DNA of 64,000 bases from an uncultured Eubacterium sp. (GCA_947384955.1 CANDJC010000003.1:1-64000); one strand, 5' to 3'; numbered from the stretch's first letter, positions 27,817 through 34,469 are shown. Translations and numbers: made by a program. Notes: generated from the sequence alone by a model not told the origin.

Positions 27817-28329
27817 ATGAGACCGTGGCAGATTGTCTTACTAGTCATTACTGCAGTACTGCTGATTGCCCTGGTAGTTCTTTATTTTCTTGGCAAAAAG
27901 CTGCAGAAGAAAAAAGAAGAATCCGACAAACAGCTAGCTGCTGCATCGCAGACAGTCCCGATGCTGATTATTGACAAGAAAAAAATGAAACTAAAGGAGG
28001 CCGGCCTCCCCGCAATGGTTTACGAACAGACGCCCAAGCTTCTCCGCCGTCAGAAGGTCCCTGTTGTAAAGGCGAAGATAGGACCGAAAATCCAGACCTT
28101 TATGTGTGACGAAATGGTTTTTAATGATATTCCATTGAAAAAAGAAGTCCGCGTTACCGTAAGCGGCCTGTATATCACCGGTGTGAAAGGACTGCGCAAA
28201 CCATTAGAAAAACCTGAAAAACAAAAGAAAAAGAAATTGTTCCAGCGTCTGCAGGAAAAAGCCAGAAGCCTTCAGGCACAGCAGGAGGGTGCGAAAAGTT
28301 CTGCTTCTTCCGGCAAAAAGAAAAAATAA
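27817..28329 (+). CDS. Small single-pass membrane protein, unknown function
   Basis: 170 aa. One N-terminal membrane helix (QIVLLVITAVLLIALVVLYF, about 4-23) followed by a Lys/Glu-rich linker, a compact domain (PMLIIDKKKMKLKEAGLP... QTFMCDEMVFNDIPLKKEVR) and a Lys-rich C-terminus. Function not recognised; it looks like a conserved cytoplasm-facing membrane protein. ATG 27817 is preceded by GGAGGAGG (27801-27808); the ATG at 27799 lies before that site. Confidence 0.75.
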   Translation: MRPWQIVLLVITAVLLIALVVLYFLGKKLQKKKEESDKQLAAASQTVPMLIIDKKKMKLKEAGLPAMVYEQTPKLLRRQKVPVVKAKIGPKIQTFMCDEMVFNDIPLKKEVRVTVSGLYITGVKGLRKPLEKPEKQKKKKLFQRLQEKARSLQAQQEGAKSSASSGKKKK

Positions 28330-28360
28330 TCAAATACGTTTCAGTATCTGCAAAATTTAC

Positions 28361-28399
28361 AGGCTGCCCGAATGCTTCGCGCGTTCCGGCAGTCTTTTT
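28361..28399 (+). terminator. Rho-independent terminator
   Basis: GGCTGCC-CGAATGC and GCGTTC-CGGCAGTC pair around a TTCGC loop and end in TTTTTA, 30 bp after the upstream gene's stop. Confidence 0.75.
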
Positions 28400-28424
28400 A
28401 CTTCTATATAATATGTCTGTATCT

Positions 28425-28468
28425 ATGCTAAGAATCCGCTAAAAACCCGTTAACAAACCGCTAAGGAA
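28425..28468 (+). promoter_or_regulatory. Four 11-bp direct repeats, OmpR/KdpE-type binding array
   Basis: Head-to-tail 11-bp units: ATGCTAAGAAT, CCGCTAAAAAC, CCGTTAACAAA, CCGCTAAGGAA. Such phasing is the mark of OmpR/PhoB-family activators. A near-perfect 18-bp palindrome (GGAAAACTATAGCTTTCC, about 28471-28488) and a TATGAT lie between it and the small ORFs. A KdpE-like regulator of that family is encoded at 33239-33967. Confidence 0.6.
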
Positions 28469-28548
28469 TGAGGAAAACTATAGCTTTCCCTTTTGATTTA
28501 CGTTATGATACATTCTGCTAAAACCACGTATAAGAGGGAGGGATTTGC

Positions 28549-28635
28549 ATGATGGAAACTTTGATTGTCGTTTTGAGTATTATCCTGGTTGCAGGTGTAT
28601 GCGCATGGAATTTCTTTGATACATATCATAAATAA
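28549..28635 (+). CDS. Tiny membrane peptide (28 aa)
   Basis: 28-residue ORF with one hydrophobic helix (TLIVVLSIILVAGVCAW) and a short polar end. GAGGGAGG stands 6-8 bases before ATG 28549 (a second ATG follows directly). First ORF behind the 11-bp repeat array. Size and helix recall KdpF-type peptides, but I cannot prove this from sequence. Confidence 0.55.
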   Translation: MMETLIVVLSIILVAGVCAWNFFDTYHK

Positions 28636-28656
28636 AACGAAACTGTGAGGTGAATT

Positions 28657-28800
28657 ATGAATATACTGAGTCTTGCCGCGCTTTTTATTGGCGGCGCGTT
28701 TTCTGTTATCATACTGCTTTATTTGTTTGTCGGGCTGATTGCGGTGCTGCTGTGGAAGGTTTACAGAAAGGTTCATCTGGGGTGTTCTTTTTGGGATTAG
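28657..28800 (+). CDS. Small membrane peptide (47 aa), possibly KdpF-like
   Basis: 47-residue ORF following the 28-aa ORF by 21 bp, with GTGAGGTG before ATG 28657. It is mostly one or two hydrophobic helices (SVIILLYLFVGLIAVLLW) plus a short basic tail. KdpF-like identity is suggested only by size, hydrophobicity and the KdpDE-like genes 3 kb away. Repeat copy E begins immediately after its TAG, so any third gene of this operon has been replaced. Confidence 0.5.
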   Translation: MNILSLAALFIGGAFSVIILLYLFVGLIAVLLWKVYRKVHLGCSFWD

Positions 28801-29101
28801 AGGGGGATTATGGCTGCTCGGACGCCGGGAGAGGGGATTTGTCCGGTCTTTCTGAGGCGGCTCCAGAATGTTAAGAATCCCTAAGCATTCTGCATTTACG
28901 CTGTGGCCCCGGACGGGACGCGGCACCCAGTCCGCCCTGGCCTACAGCCAGCAGCTACGGGTGCCGCTTCGGCTTCGCCGCCTGGTTTTTGGGGCAGAAT
29001 GCTAAGGGATTCTAAACATTCTTCCAATGCCTCAGAAAGACCGGACAAATCCCCTCTCCCGGCTGTTTTCTGGCAAGCGTTACATGAAACATTGTGGGTG
29101 T
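28801..29101 (+). repeat. Structured dispersed element, copy E
   Basis: Full copy, A/C orientation. Outer arms at about 28826-28860 and 29029-29063 form a perfect 35-bp inverted repeat (core GGATTTGTCCGGTC). Second stem AGAATGTTAAGAATCCC with GGGATTCTAAACATTCT; inner stem GCGGCACCC with GGGTGCCGC; loop hairpin CTGGC-CTACA-GCCAG. The end TTACATGAAAC faces the accessory island. The 200 bp after it (29102-29308) are AT-rich; I see no gene in them. Confidence 0.92.
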
Positions 29102-29308
29102 TGTACGGCTGCTTTATGATTGCGGCTTACAGTATTTGCGATATATATTAATTACCAGTTTACAGCTTTTCAGATTTCGATATAATTTTTGCAATAATCA
29201 ACACTATTTATATTTTTACCTCCTGCTGTGTACTGTATATACATGATAGCCGTTTAAACGAATTATATCAATTAGATTTCTTCGTTCACAATAGGTAATT
29301 CTCTTTCT

Positions 29309-29743
29309 TTATGTTTCCTCTTTGCGCCGGATTTCAAATAAGCTGCCATCAGCCATTTCAACTGTTACAGACCCGCCGCGTTCCGGTAAGGTGTTTTTTA
29401 TGACTGACTGAATTTTATCCCTGTCAAGGCTGCGGCAGGCTTCCTGCATATCTTTGCAGAACCGGAGCCCGGCAAGGAACCCCATCACGGTATACGTTTC
29501 CTGATGTGTCATGGAAAATTCCAGTACAGCACTGTACAAATCATCATTATCTCTGCTTGAGCATGGAAATATATGTTTCAGCCCGTCAAAGAGCTCCTCA
29601 AATGCCGCATCAATCCGCTTCTGGTACATATCTTTCCCATCATCCTTTGCGGAAATGCGTCCAGCAGTCTCCCTGCCGTATATTAAGTATTCCATGAAGC
29701 CTTCAAAGCCTATGCGTTCTGTCATTTGTCTTAATTCTCCCAT
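29309..29743 (-). CDS. Hypothetical protein
   Basis: 144-aa soluble protein, family not recognised with certainty (resembles small DUF proteins common in Lachnospiraceae). Mostly helical: a helix region YQKRIDAAFEELFDGLKHIF, a middle segment TMTHQETY-like (FSMTHQETYTVMGFLAGLRF) and a C-terminal beta-like stretch SVTVEMADGSLFEI. Divergently transcribed from the RHH gene at 29868 with a shared 125-bp region carrying three TGCCGTCA repeats. Part of the cargo between copies E and F. Confidence 0.65.
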   Translation of the reverse strand: MGELRQMTERIGFEGFMEYLIYGRETAGRISAKDDGKDMYQKRIDAAFEELFDGLKHIFPCSSRDNDDLYSAVLEFSMTHQETYTVMGFLAGLRFCKDMQEACRSLDRDKIQSVIKNTLPERGGSVTVEMADGSLFEIRRKEET

Positions 29744-29777
29744 AATCCGCTCCTTTCTTTCTCTTTATATTATAATA

Positions 29778-29829
29778 TGCCGTCATTATGCCGTCAACAC
29801 CGTTTTTGCCGTCATTTTAACATTATAAT
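29778..29829. promoter_or_regulatory. Divergent promoter region with three TGCCGTCA repeats
   Basis: TGCCGTCA occurs at 29778-29785, 29789-29796 and 29807-29814 in the same direction, between two divergent genes, with a TATAAT at 29824-29829 for the plus strand. The ribbon-helix-helix protein encoded next is the natural candidate to bind. Confidence 0.5.
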
Positions 29830-29867
29830 GAGGTCATAGATAAGAACTGACAGAAAGGAAGTGCGGC

Positions 29868-30038
29868 ATGGCGCATGATGTTTCAAAATTCACGCTGCGG
29901 ACAGATGCTGAACTAATGAAAAAGTTCCGTTACATTGCAGAATACAACGCACGTTCTGCAAACCGTGAGCTGGAAGTCATTATGAGGAAACACGTAAAAG
30001 AATTTGAAGAAATGCATGGCGAAATCGTCTTTGACTAA
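29868..30038 (+). CDS. Arc-type ribbon-helix-helix DNA-binding protein
   Basis: 56 aa. The N-terminal strand and helix pattern SKFTLRTDAELMKKFRYIAE followed by NARSANRELEVIMRKHVKEF fits the Arc/MetJ ribbon-helix-helix fold. AGAAAGGAAG precedes ATG 29868. It may be an antitoxin-like or autoregulatory protein; three direct repeats lie upstream. Its last 80 bp and about 50 bp of downstream sequence are duplicated at 31356-31486. Confidence 0.8.
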   Translation: MAHDVSKFTLRTDAELMKKFRYIAEYNARSANRELEVIMRKHVKEFEEMHGEIVFD

Positions 30039-30087
30039 AACAGGCGGCAGTCGTCTGACGGATAGTTATCATACAGCACGACCCCGC
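29957..30087 (+). repeat. 131-bp direct repeat, copy 1
   Basis: Covers the 3' part of the RHH gene and its downstream flank (TGCAAACCGTGAGC to CACGACCCCGC). Almost identical to 31356-31486, with a few substitutions; the two copies flank the toxin-antitoxin genes and an IS3 remnant. Confidence 0.9.
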
Positions 30088-30116
30088 GGGATATGTACAG
30101 TTAGTACAGCATTATG

Positions 30117-30148
30117 GAACCCCGGAAGACTGCTGCCCTCCGGGGTTC
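30117..30148. terminator. Stem-loop terminator
   Basis: AACCCCGG (30118-30125) pairs with CCGGGGTT (30140-30147) around a 14-base loop containing CTGCTGCCC. It lies between the convergent RHH gene and antitoxin gene and may serve both. Confidence 0.6.
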
Positions 30149-30176
30149 TCCTGACTCTTACATTCTTATCTTTTTC

Positions 30177-30389
30177 TTAATCCCATTCTATATCACTGCC
30201 TTTTATATACTCTCCATTATCCATTCTCTTTTCAGCAGCTTCCAGCCTCTCTCTTTCTTCATGGGTTAATTTCGTAAAATCCGGGTCCCATGCAAGCACC
30301 ATCCTTTTTATAAACTGACTTGCAAGCTCCTGCTCGCTTTCCGGCAGCATTTCCAGCATCCGTACAGATTCCTGAACTATCTGTGTCAT
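30177..30389 (-). CDS. Antitoxin-like small protein paired with RelE-type toxin
   Basis: About 70 aa, acidic, helical (ESVRMLEMLPESEQELAS, LTHEERERLEAAEKRMDNGEYI). It directly follows the RelE/ParE-like toxin. The end DNGEYIKGSDIEWD resembles the toxin-neutralising tails of small antitoxins. ATG 30389 has GGAGGAAAG; ATG 30410, overlapping the toxin stop, is an alternative adding seven residues. Confidence 0.75.
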   Translation of the reverse strand: MTQIVQESVRMLEMLPESEQELASQFIKRMVLAWDPDFTKLTHEERERLEAAEKRMDNGEYIKGSDIEWD

Positions 30390-30406
30390 ATTTCTTTCCT
30401 CCATTT

Positions 30407-30667
30407 TCATTTATAAATATCCCCGCGGCTTCCTATTTCCATAATAACCAGTATTTCCACTTTTTCTTCCTGTGTATATCTGAAAATAACACGGTATTTG
30501 CCCACTCTTAACCGCTGCCTGCCATCCTTATAGCCTTTCAGCGGCCTGATATCCCCTTTTGGCGGTTTCTGCACTAATTCCTGTATTGCATCCAGAATGG
30601 AATTTCTTAACTTTTTAGAGATGCCTTTCAGGAATTTCACAGCCTCCTTATCATATCTTATTTCCAT
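30407..30667 (-). CDS. RelE/ParE-superfamily toxin
   Basis: 86 aa. Typical small toxin layout: YDKEAVKFLKGISKKLRNSILDA helices, here represented by FLKGISKKLRNSILDAI, then the core strands DIRPLKGYKDGRQRLRVGKY and RVIFRYTQEEKVEILVIMEI. The RLRVGKYRVIF motif is characteristic. Probably an mRNA interferase or gyrase inhibitor. It lies between an RHH protein gene and a second antitoxin-like gene. Confidence 0.88.
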   Translation of the reverse strand: MEIRYDKEAVKFLKGISKKLRNSILDAIQELVQKPPKGDIRPLKGYKDGRQRLRVGKYRVIFRYTQEEKVEILVIMEIGSRGDIYK

Positions 30668-30706
30668 AATTGTAGAACACTCCTTATCAGTGCTGCGCCG
30701 TTTCTT

Positions 30707-30883
30707 TTATTGCCCTGATACCTGTTTGTAAACCAGCTCTATCCCCTGCCTAATAACATCAGCTTTTGTCAATCCTGTTTTTTTACAACATATTTCCAGC
30801 ATTTCAATTTCCCTGTCAGACATTCGGATTCTTGTTTCATGCTTTTTGGGGTCAGTTGTTGGCCTTCCTGTTCGTGGTGACAT
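30707..30883 (-). CDS. Small ribbon-helix-helix-like protein
   Basis: 58 aa, short. Begins with the basic SPRTGRPTTDPKKHETRIRM typical of small CopG-like proteins of Firmicutes, then MSDREIEMLEICCKKTGLTK and ADVIRQGIELVYKQV, a ribbon-helix-helix pattern. GGAGG precedes ATG 30883, and a strong promoter lies 30 bp upstream. It leads a three-gene operon with the RelE-type toxin and the acidic antitoxin. Confidence 0.8.
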   Translation of the reverse strand: MSPRTGRPTTDPKKHETRIRMSDREIEMLEICCKKTGLTKADVIRQGIELVYKQVSGQ

Positions 30884-30902
30884 ATTTCCTCCTTACGTTT
30901 GG

Positions 30903-30941
30903 TGATACATATATCATAACTTTAGTGTCTCCATAAGTCAA
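30903..30941 (-). promoter_or_regulatory. Promoter and operator of the three-gene TA operon
   Basis: Minus strand TTGACT (30941-30936) and TATGAT (30918-30913) with a 17-bp spacer, nearly consensus. TGATACATATATCA (30903-30916, arms TGATA and TATCA) overlaps the -10 box and is a likely autoregulatory site. Confidence 0.7.
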
Positions 30942-30956
30942 TACTTTTTTAACTTT

Positions 30957-31355
30957 TATCAGGTATATTGCACAGACCCATACGCGCATAAGTGCTGCAG
31001 ACTGGCCGGGATTAAAAGTAAATCGAATCATTACCGGTACAAAAAGCCCGGCGAACCCCGTAAAGCATATCCGAACCTGATACTGGCCGGAATCGGCACT
31101 GACGGTCCAATGCAGTGTATTGTAAGCAATATGACCGCATTCCGTGTAAAAGGCATATATTATGAACTGACTTTATATATGGATTTATGGAATAATGAAA
31201 TACTCAGCCATTCATTGTCTGCAAAGCGCAGAAACTGGATGACATACATCAGCGGGCTCAATGATCTGACAGAACTAAAAAAACAGTATCCGGAATACCA
31301 GACGGTTCTGCATTCCGGCCAGGGTTCCGTGTATGCATCTGTAATCTACTGCATT
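30957..31355 (+). pseudogene. IS3-family transposase (orfB) remnant
   Basis: An open frame from about 30957 without a start codon reads RYKKPGEPRKAYPNLI, then NMTAFRVKGIYYELTLYMDL, NNEILSHSLSAKR and TVLHSGQGSVYAS, the IS3/IS150 orfB integrase core. It lacks the N-terminus and everything after the VLHSxQG motif, part of the middle is scrambled (the usual D-x-T segment reads SNMTAF), and it is joined at 31356 to the duplicated RHH tail. Inactive. Confidence 0.85.
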
Positions 31356-31486
31356 TGCAAACCGTGAGCTTGAAGTCATTATGAGGAAACACGTAAAAGA
31401 ATTTGAAGAAATGCTTGGCGAAATCGCCTTTGACTAAAACAGGCGGCAGTCGTCTGACGGATAGTTATCATACAGCACGACCCCGC
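31356..31486 (+). repeat. 131-bp direct repeat, copy 2 (RHH gene tail)
   Basis: Second copy of the 3' end of the Arc-like gene and its flank, fused in this position to the IS3 remnant and followed closely by repeat copy F. It still encodes the residues NRELEVIMRKHVKEF-like tail and the stop, but has no start of its own. Confidence 0.85.
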
Positions 31487-31524
31487 CAGCCCTGGCCAAA
31501 AGGAAAAATAAATGTTCGGGATGT

Positions 31525-31800
31525 GAAAAACAGCCGGGCGGAGGGAAGATGCACTGGATTCCTGCGACATTGGAGGAATGTTTAGAATCCCTTAGTATTC
31601 TGCCCGATAACCAGGCGGCGAAGCCGAAGCGGCACCCGTAGCTGCTGGCTGCAAGCCAGGGCGGACTGGGTGCCGCGTCCGTCCGGGGCCACAGCGTAAA
31701 TGCAGAATACTTAGGGATTCTTAACATTCCGGAGCCGGAGCTGGAATCCAGTGCATCTTCCCGCCGCCCGGCGTCCGAGGTGCCACAACGCCTCCCCTGC
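31525..31800 (-). repeat. Structured dispersed element, copy F
   Basis: Full copy, B/D orientation. Outer arms at about 31531-31566 and 31738-31770 are of the second family (core GGAAGATGCACTGGATTCC) and pair with a few mismatches, so this copy is the least perfect. Inner stem GCGGCACCC with GGGTGCCGC, loop hairpin CTGGC-TGCAA-GCCAG. It closes the island that starts at copy E and stands about 120 bp before the KdpD-like gene. Confidence 0.88.
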
Positions 31801-31920
31801 CTGTAATATTTTAGCAAAATCTTAACACACTTCCACTTGCAGTTTTCCTACAGATATATTATTGTAAAAAGTGTCCGTTTAAAGCACCTTATATTCTGAA
31901 CAGCTTCAGGAGAACTGCCA

Positions 31921-32979
31921 ATGACGTCCTTTATCGAAGTGATTAAAAAACACCACACAACACTGACCATCCTCATGATGTCTGCCGCGACATTATGTTC
32001 TTTCATTTTTTTCTTTCTGATACCTTCCGGCTCTGCCAATATTTCATTATTTTATGTGTTCGCTCTGATTATCATAGCACGCTATACCAAAGGATACCGC
32101 TACGGCATTGCGGCTGCGCTGTTCAGCGTTGTGTTTATTAATTATTTTTTTACTTACCCGCACTTTAAATTAAATTTCACACTTGCCGGATATCCGGTTA
32201 CTTTTCTTGTTATGCTTGCGATTGCCCTGATTACGAGTACGCTGACATCGCATATGAAACGCCAGGCAGAAGCGCTTGCAGCTGCGGAAAAGGAAAAAAT
32301 GCGGGCGAACCTGCTGCGTGCGGTATCCCACGACCTGCGCACACCGCTTACCGGCATTATCGGCTCTGTCGCCGCGCTGCGTGAAGATACGCTGATACAG
32401 CAGGACCCGCAGGTGCATGAGACTGTGAACCATATCTATGATGATGCGGCCTGGCTTTTAAATATGGTGGAAAACCTGCTTTCCGTGACACGCATTCAGG
32501 ATGCGGATACACAGGTGAAAAAGTCTATGGAAGTTGTGGAAGAGGTCGTATCTGAATCCATTACCCGGCTGAAAAAACGGATTCCCAGCGCCAGGATTGA
32601 AGCTGTTCTGCCTGAGGATTTTATTATGATTCCAATGGATGCTATTTTAATCGAGCAGGTTTTGATTAATCTTTTGGAAAATGCACTGGTTCATGCCAAA
32701 AGCTCAAAGCCTGTCCGCCTGCAGGTCACTTCAGAGCCGTCGTCTGTGCTGTTTGAAGTTATCGATTACGGCACCGGCATTCCGAAAGACAGGCTGGATA
32801 CGATTTTTGACGGTGTTTCTTCCTGTGAATCTAAGTCCGCAGACAGTAAAAAAGGCATGGGAATCGGGCTGTCTATCTGCAAAACGATTGTTCTGGCGCA
32901 TAACGGAACGATTACGGCAAAAAATCACGATAACGGCGCTGTTTTTTCGTTCACCCTGCCTGTGACTGAGTGTGTTTAA
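31921..32979 (+). CDS. KdpD-like sensor histidine kinase (short form)
   Basis: 352-aa membrane kinase. Four closely packed helices (about 15-110) form a DUF4118 domain as in KdpD, followed by HisKA with H137 in AVSHDLRTPLTGIIGSVAAL and a HATPase domain (NLLENALVHA, DYGTGIP, GMGIGLSICKTIV). It lacks the cytoplasmic N-terminal KdpD and USP domains of the full-length protein. KdpE-like regulator follows at 33239. No kdpABC lies beside it. The identification as KdpD-like comes from DUF4118 plus the partner; the signal is likely K+ or cell turgor but is inferred. Confidence 0.85.
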   Translation: MTSFIEVIKKHHTTLTILMMSAATLCSFIFFFLIPSGSANISLFYVFALIIIARYTKGYRYGIAAALFSVVFINYFFTYPHFKLNFTLAGYPVTFLVMLAIALITSTLTSHMKRQAEALAAAEKEKMRANLLRAVSHDLRTPLTGIIGSVAALREDTLIQQDPQVHETVNHIYDDAAWLLNMVENLLSVTRIQDADTQVKKSMEVVEEVVSESITRLKKRIPSARIEAVLPEDFIMIPMDAILIEQVLINLLENALVHAKSSKPVRLQVTSEPSSVLFEVIDYGTGIPKDRLDTIFDGVSSCESKSADSKKGMGIGLSICKTIVLAHNGTITAKNHDNGAVFSFTLPVTECV

Positions 32980-33004
32980 GTATGTAACAAAATGGATGCG
33001 GCAA

Positions 33005-33160
33005 AGAACTGATATGATAAAGAACTAATGCCATAAAAAAAATAAGATAAAAAACTAATGCCATAATAAACTAATGTCATAAAAAAAATAATATCATAAA
33101 AATCAATGTCATAAAGAACTGTTGTTAAATATTGATATGTTAAAGAACTGATGTTGTAAA
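33005..33160. repeat. AT-rich degenerate tandem repeats between kinase and regulator
   Basis: About seven imperfect units of the form AAAGAACTRATGYCAT separated by A-runs (period roughly 15 or 29-30 bp). No coding sense seen. They fill the 250-bp gap between two genes that are usually overlapping or adjacent. Confidence 0.7.
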
Positions 33161-33238
33161 AAAAGCAAAATGATATGATGAATAGCTGATACAAAAAACA
33201 ATACTAAATATATATTTATGAAGGGACGCGGTAATTTT

Positions 33239-33967
33239 ATGAAGAATCAGTTTTCCATTTTGATTATTGAAGATGAAAAAAATATTTGTGATTTTATGAC
33301 AAAAATCCTGACTTCGCACGGATACCGCGTAACCGCTGCCTCCTGCGGCAGGGACGGGCTGTCTTTCATTTCTTCCTGCTGCCCGGATGTCGTCCTTCTT
33401 GACCTGGGGCTGCCTGATATGGACGGCATGGAAATCATTGACAAAGTCCGCGCCTGGACTGGAAACCCTATTATTGTCATATCCGCACGCACCATGGAAC
33501 AGGATAAAGTAAATGCCCTCGATGCCGGAGCCGACGACTATATCACAAAACCTTTCGGCACATCCGAGCTGCTTGCCCGCATCCGCACTTCCCTGCGCCA
33601 CTGCAGCCGGCTGAATACCGGAGGCGATTCCTGCAGCAGGCCTTATCAGGCGCTGGAGCTTATGATTGATTTTGAAAAACATCTGGTACTGCTGTCTGGC
33701 AGGCAGCTGCATCTGACGCCTGTAGAATACCGGATTGTTACTTTTCTGGCGCAAAATTCCGGCAGAGTGCTCACCTACAGCGCCATCATGCAGAATGTCT
33801 GGGGCCCTTATATTGACAGCAGCAATAAAATTCTCCGTGTAAATATGGCAAATATCCGCAGAAAGCTGGAAAAAAATCCCGCTGAGCCGCAGTATATTTT
33901 TACCGAAATCGGCGTCGGATACCGGATGATTGAACACGGAACAGGACAAAACCCGCTTACAGGCTGA
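33239..33967 (+). CDS. KdpE-like OmpR-family response regulator
   Basis: 242 aa. Receiver domain with E11-D12, phosphoacceptor D55 in VVLLDLGLPDMDG and Lys in DDYITKPFG; winged-helix C-terminus with LTPVEYRIVTFLAQNSGRVL and VNMANIRRKLEKNPAEPQYI, ending GVGYRM. DDYITKPFGTSELLARIRTS is typical of KdpE. ATG 33239 was chosen because the protein then starts directly at the receiver fold; ATG 33218 is also in frame. The last 11 bp overlap the convergent DUF1934 gene. Confidence 0.9.
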   Translation: MKNQFSILIIEDEKNICDFMTKILTSHGYRVTAASCGRDGLSFISSCCPDVVLLDLGLPDMDGMEIIDKVRAWTGNPIIVISARTMEQDKVNALDAGADDYITKPFGTSELLARIRTSLRHCSRLNTGGDSCSRPYQALELMIDFEKHLVLLSGRQLHLTPVEYRIVTFLAQNSGRVLTYSAIMQNVWGPYIDSSNKILRVNMANIRRKLEKNPAEPQYIFTEIGVGYRMIEHGTGQNPLTG

Positions 33968-34412
33968 AATTGCTCTGTTCCTTAGACTGGACATATAAAT
34001 CAATCATGCAGTCTGCCAGATGCTCATAATTTACATCCAGCGCATATGCCACCTGCGCATGGATTTCTTCGTCTGATTCTTCAATCGAAATACTATGGGC
34101 ATCTATCCCCATCATCATGCTGCCAAACGGAGTCGTATAGCAGGTCATATTCTTTCTGTCCTTTTCGAACACCATATGCACGTTCGAACTGCCCCTGCGG
34201 GTAATTTCCAGAGAATCCTTCTCCAGTTTCAACACGTTTTTTGTTACATTGTCAAACCCTTCCACAACTTCATCATAAAGAATATAATGCTTTCCATTCT
34301 TATAGTAATATTCGCCCGGCGCGATGATTTCTACCGGTTCCGGCTCGTTCATGTCGTCGCTGTCTGCAGAAAACTGAAGACCGCTGATTTTTAATAAGAT
34401 GTCCTTTGTCAT
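33957..34412 (-). CDS. DUF1934 family protein (YwiB-like)
   Basis: 151 aa beta-barrel-like protein of the calycin type, with the family features YYKNGKHYILYDE, LEITRRGSSNVHMVFEKD and TTPFGSMMMGIDAHSI. Its relatives are small cytoplasmic proteins of unknown function. Convergent and overlapping the KdpE-like gene by 11 bp. Confidence 0.85.
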   Translation of the reverse strand: MTKDILLKISGLQFSADSDDMNEPEPVEIIAPGEYYYKNGKHYILYDEVVEGFDNVTKNVLKLEKDSLEITRRGSSNVHMVFEKDRKNMTCYTTPFGSMMMGIDAHSISIEESDEEIHAQVAYALDVNYEHLADCMIDLYVQSKEQSNFSL

Positions 34413-34469
34413 TGTTTTTCCTTTCCATATTAATCCTGCTTCATGCCGATTGATAAGATTTCAGTGCGG

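Noticed and set aside
28340..28548. A cyclic di-AMP riboswitch before the putative kdp-like ORFs
   Set aside because: I could not find the conserved ydaO-type core; the region is explained by a terminator, four 11-bp repeats and a promoter.
28801..28830. ATG at 28810 after AGGGGG as the start of a third gene (kdpA?) in the small-ORF operon
   Set aside because: The same G-run followed by a TGTGGC-like sequence occurs at the corresponding end of the other element copies, so it belongs to repeat copy E.
28498..29151. Frames of 74-142 codons on both strands around copy E
   Set aside because: They are artefacts of the GC-rich element; the only supported ORFs are the two tiny membrane peptides upstream.
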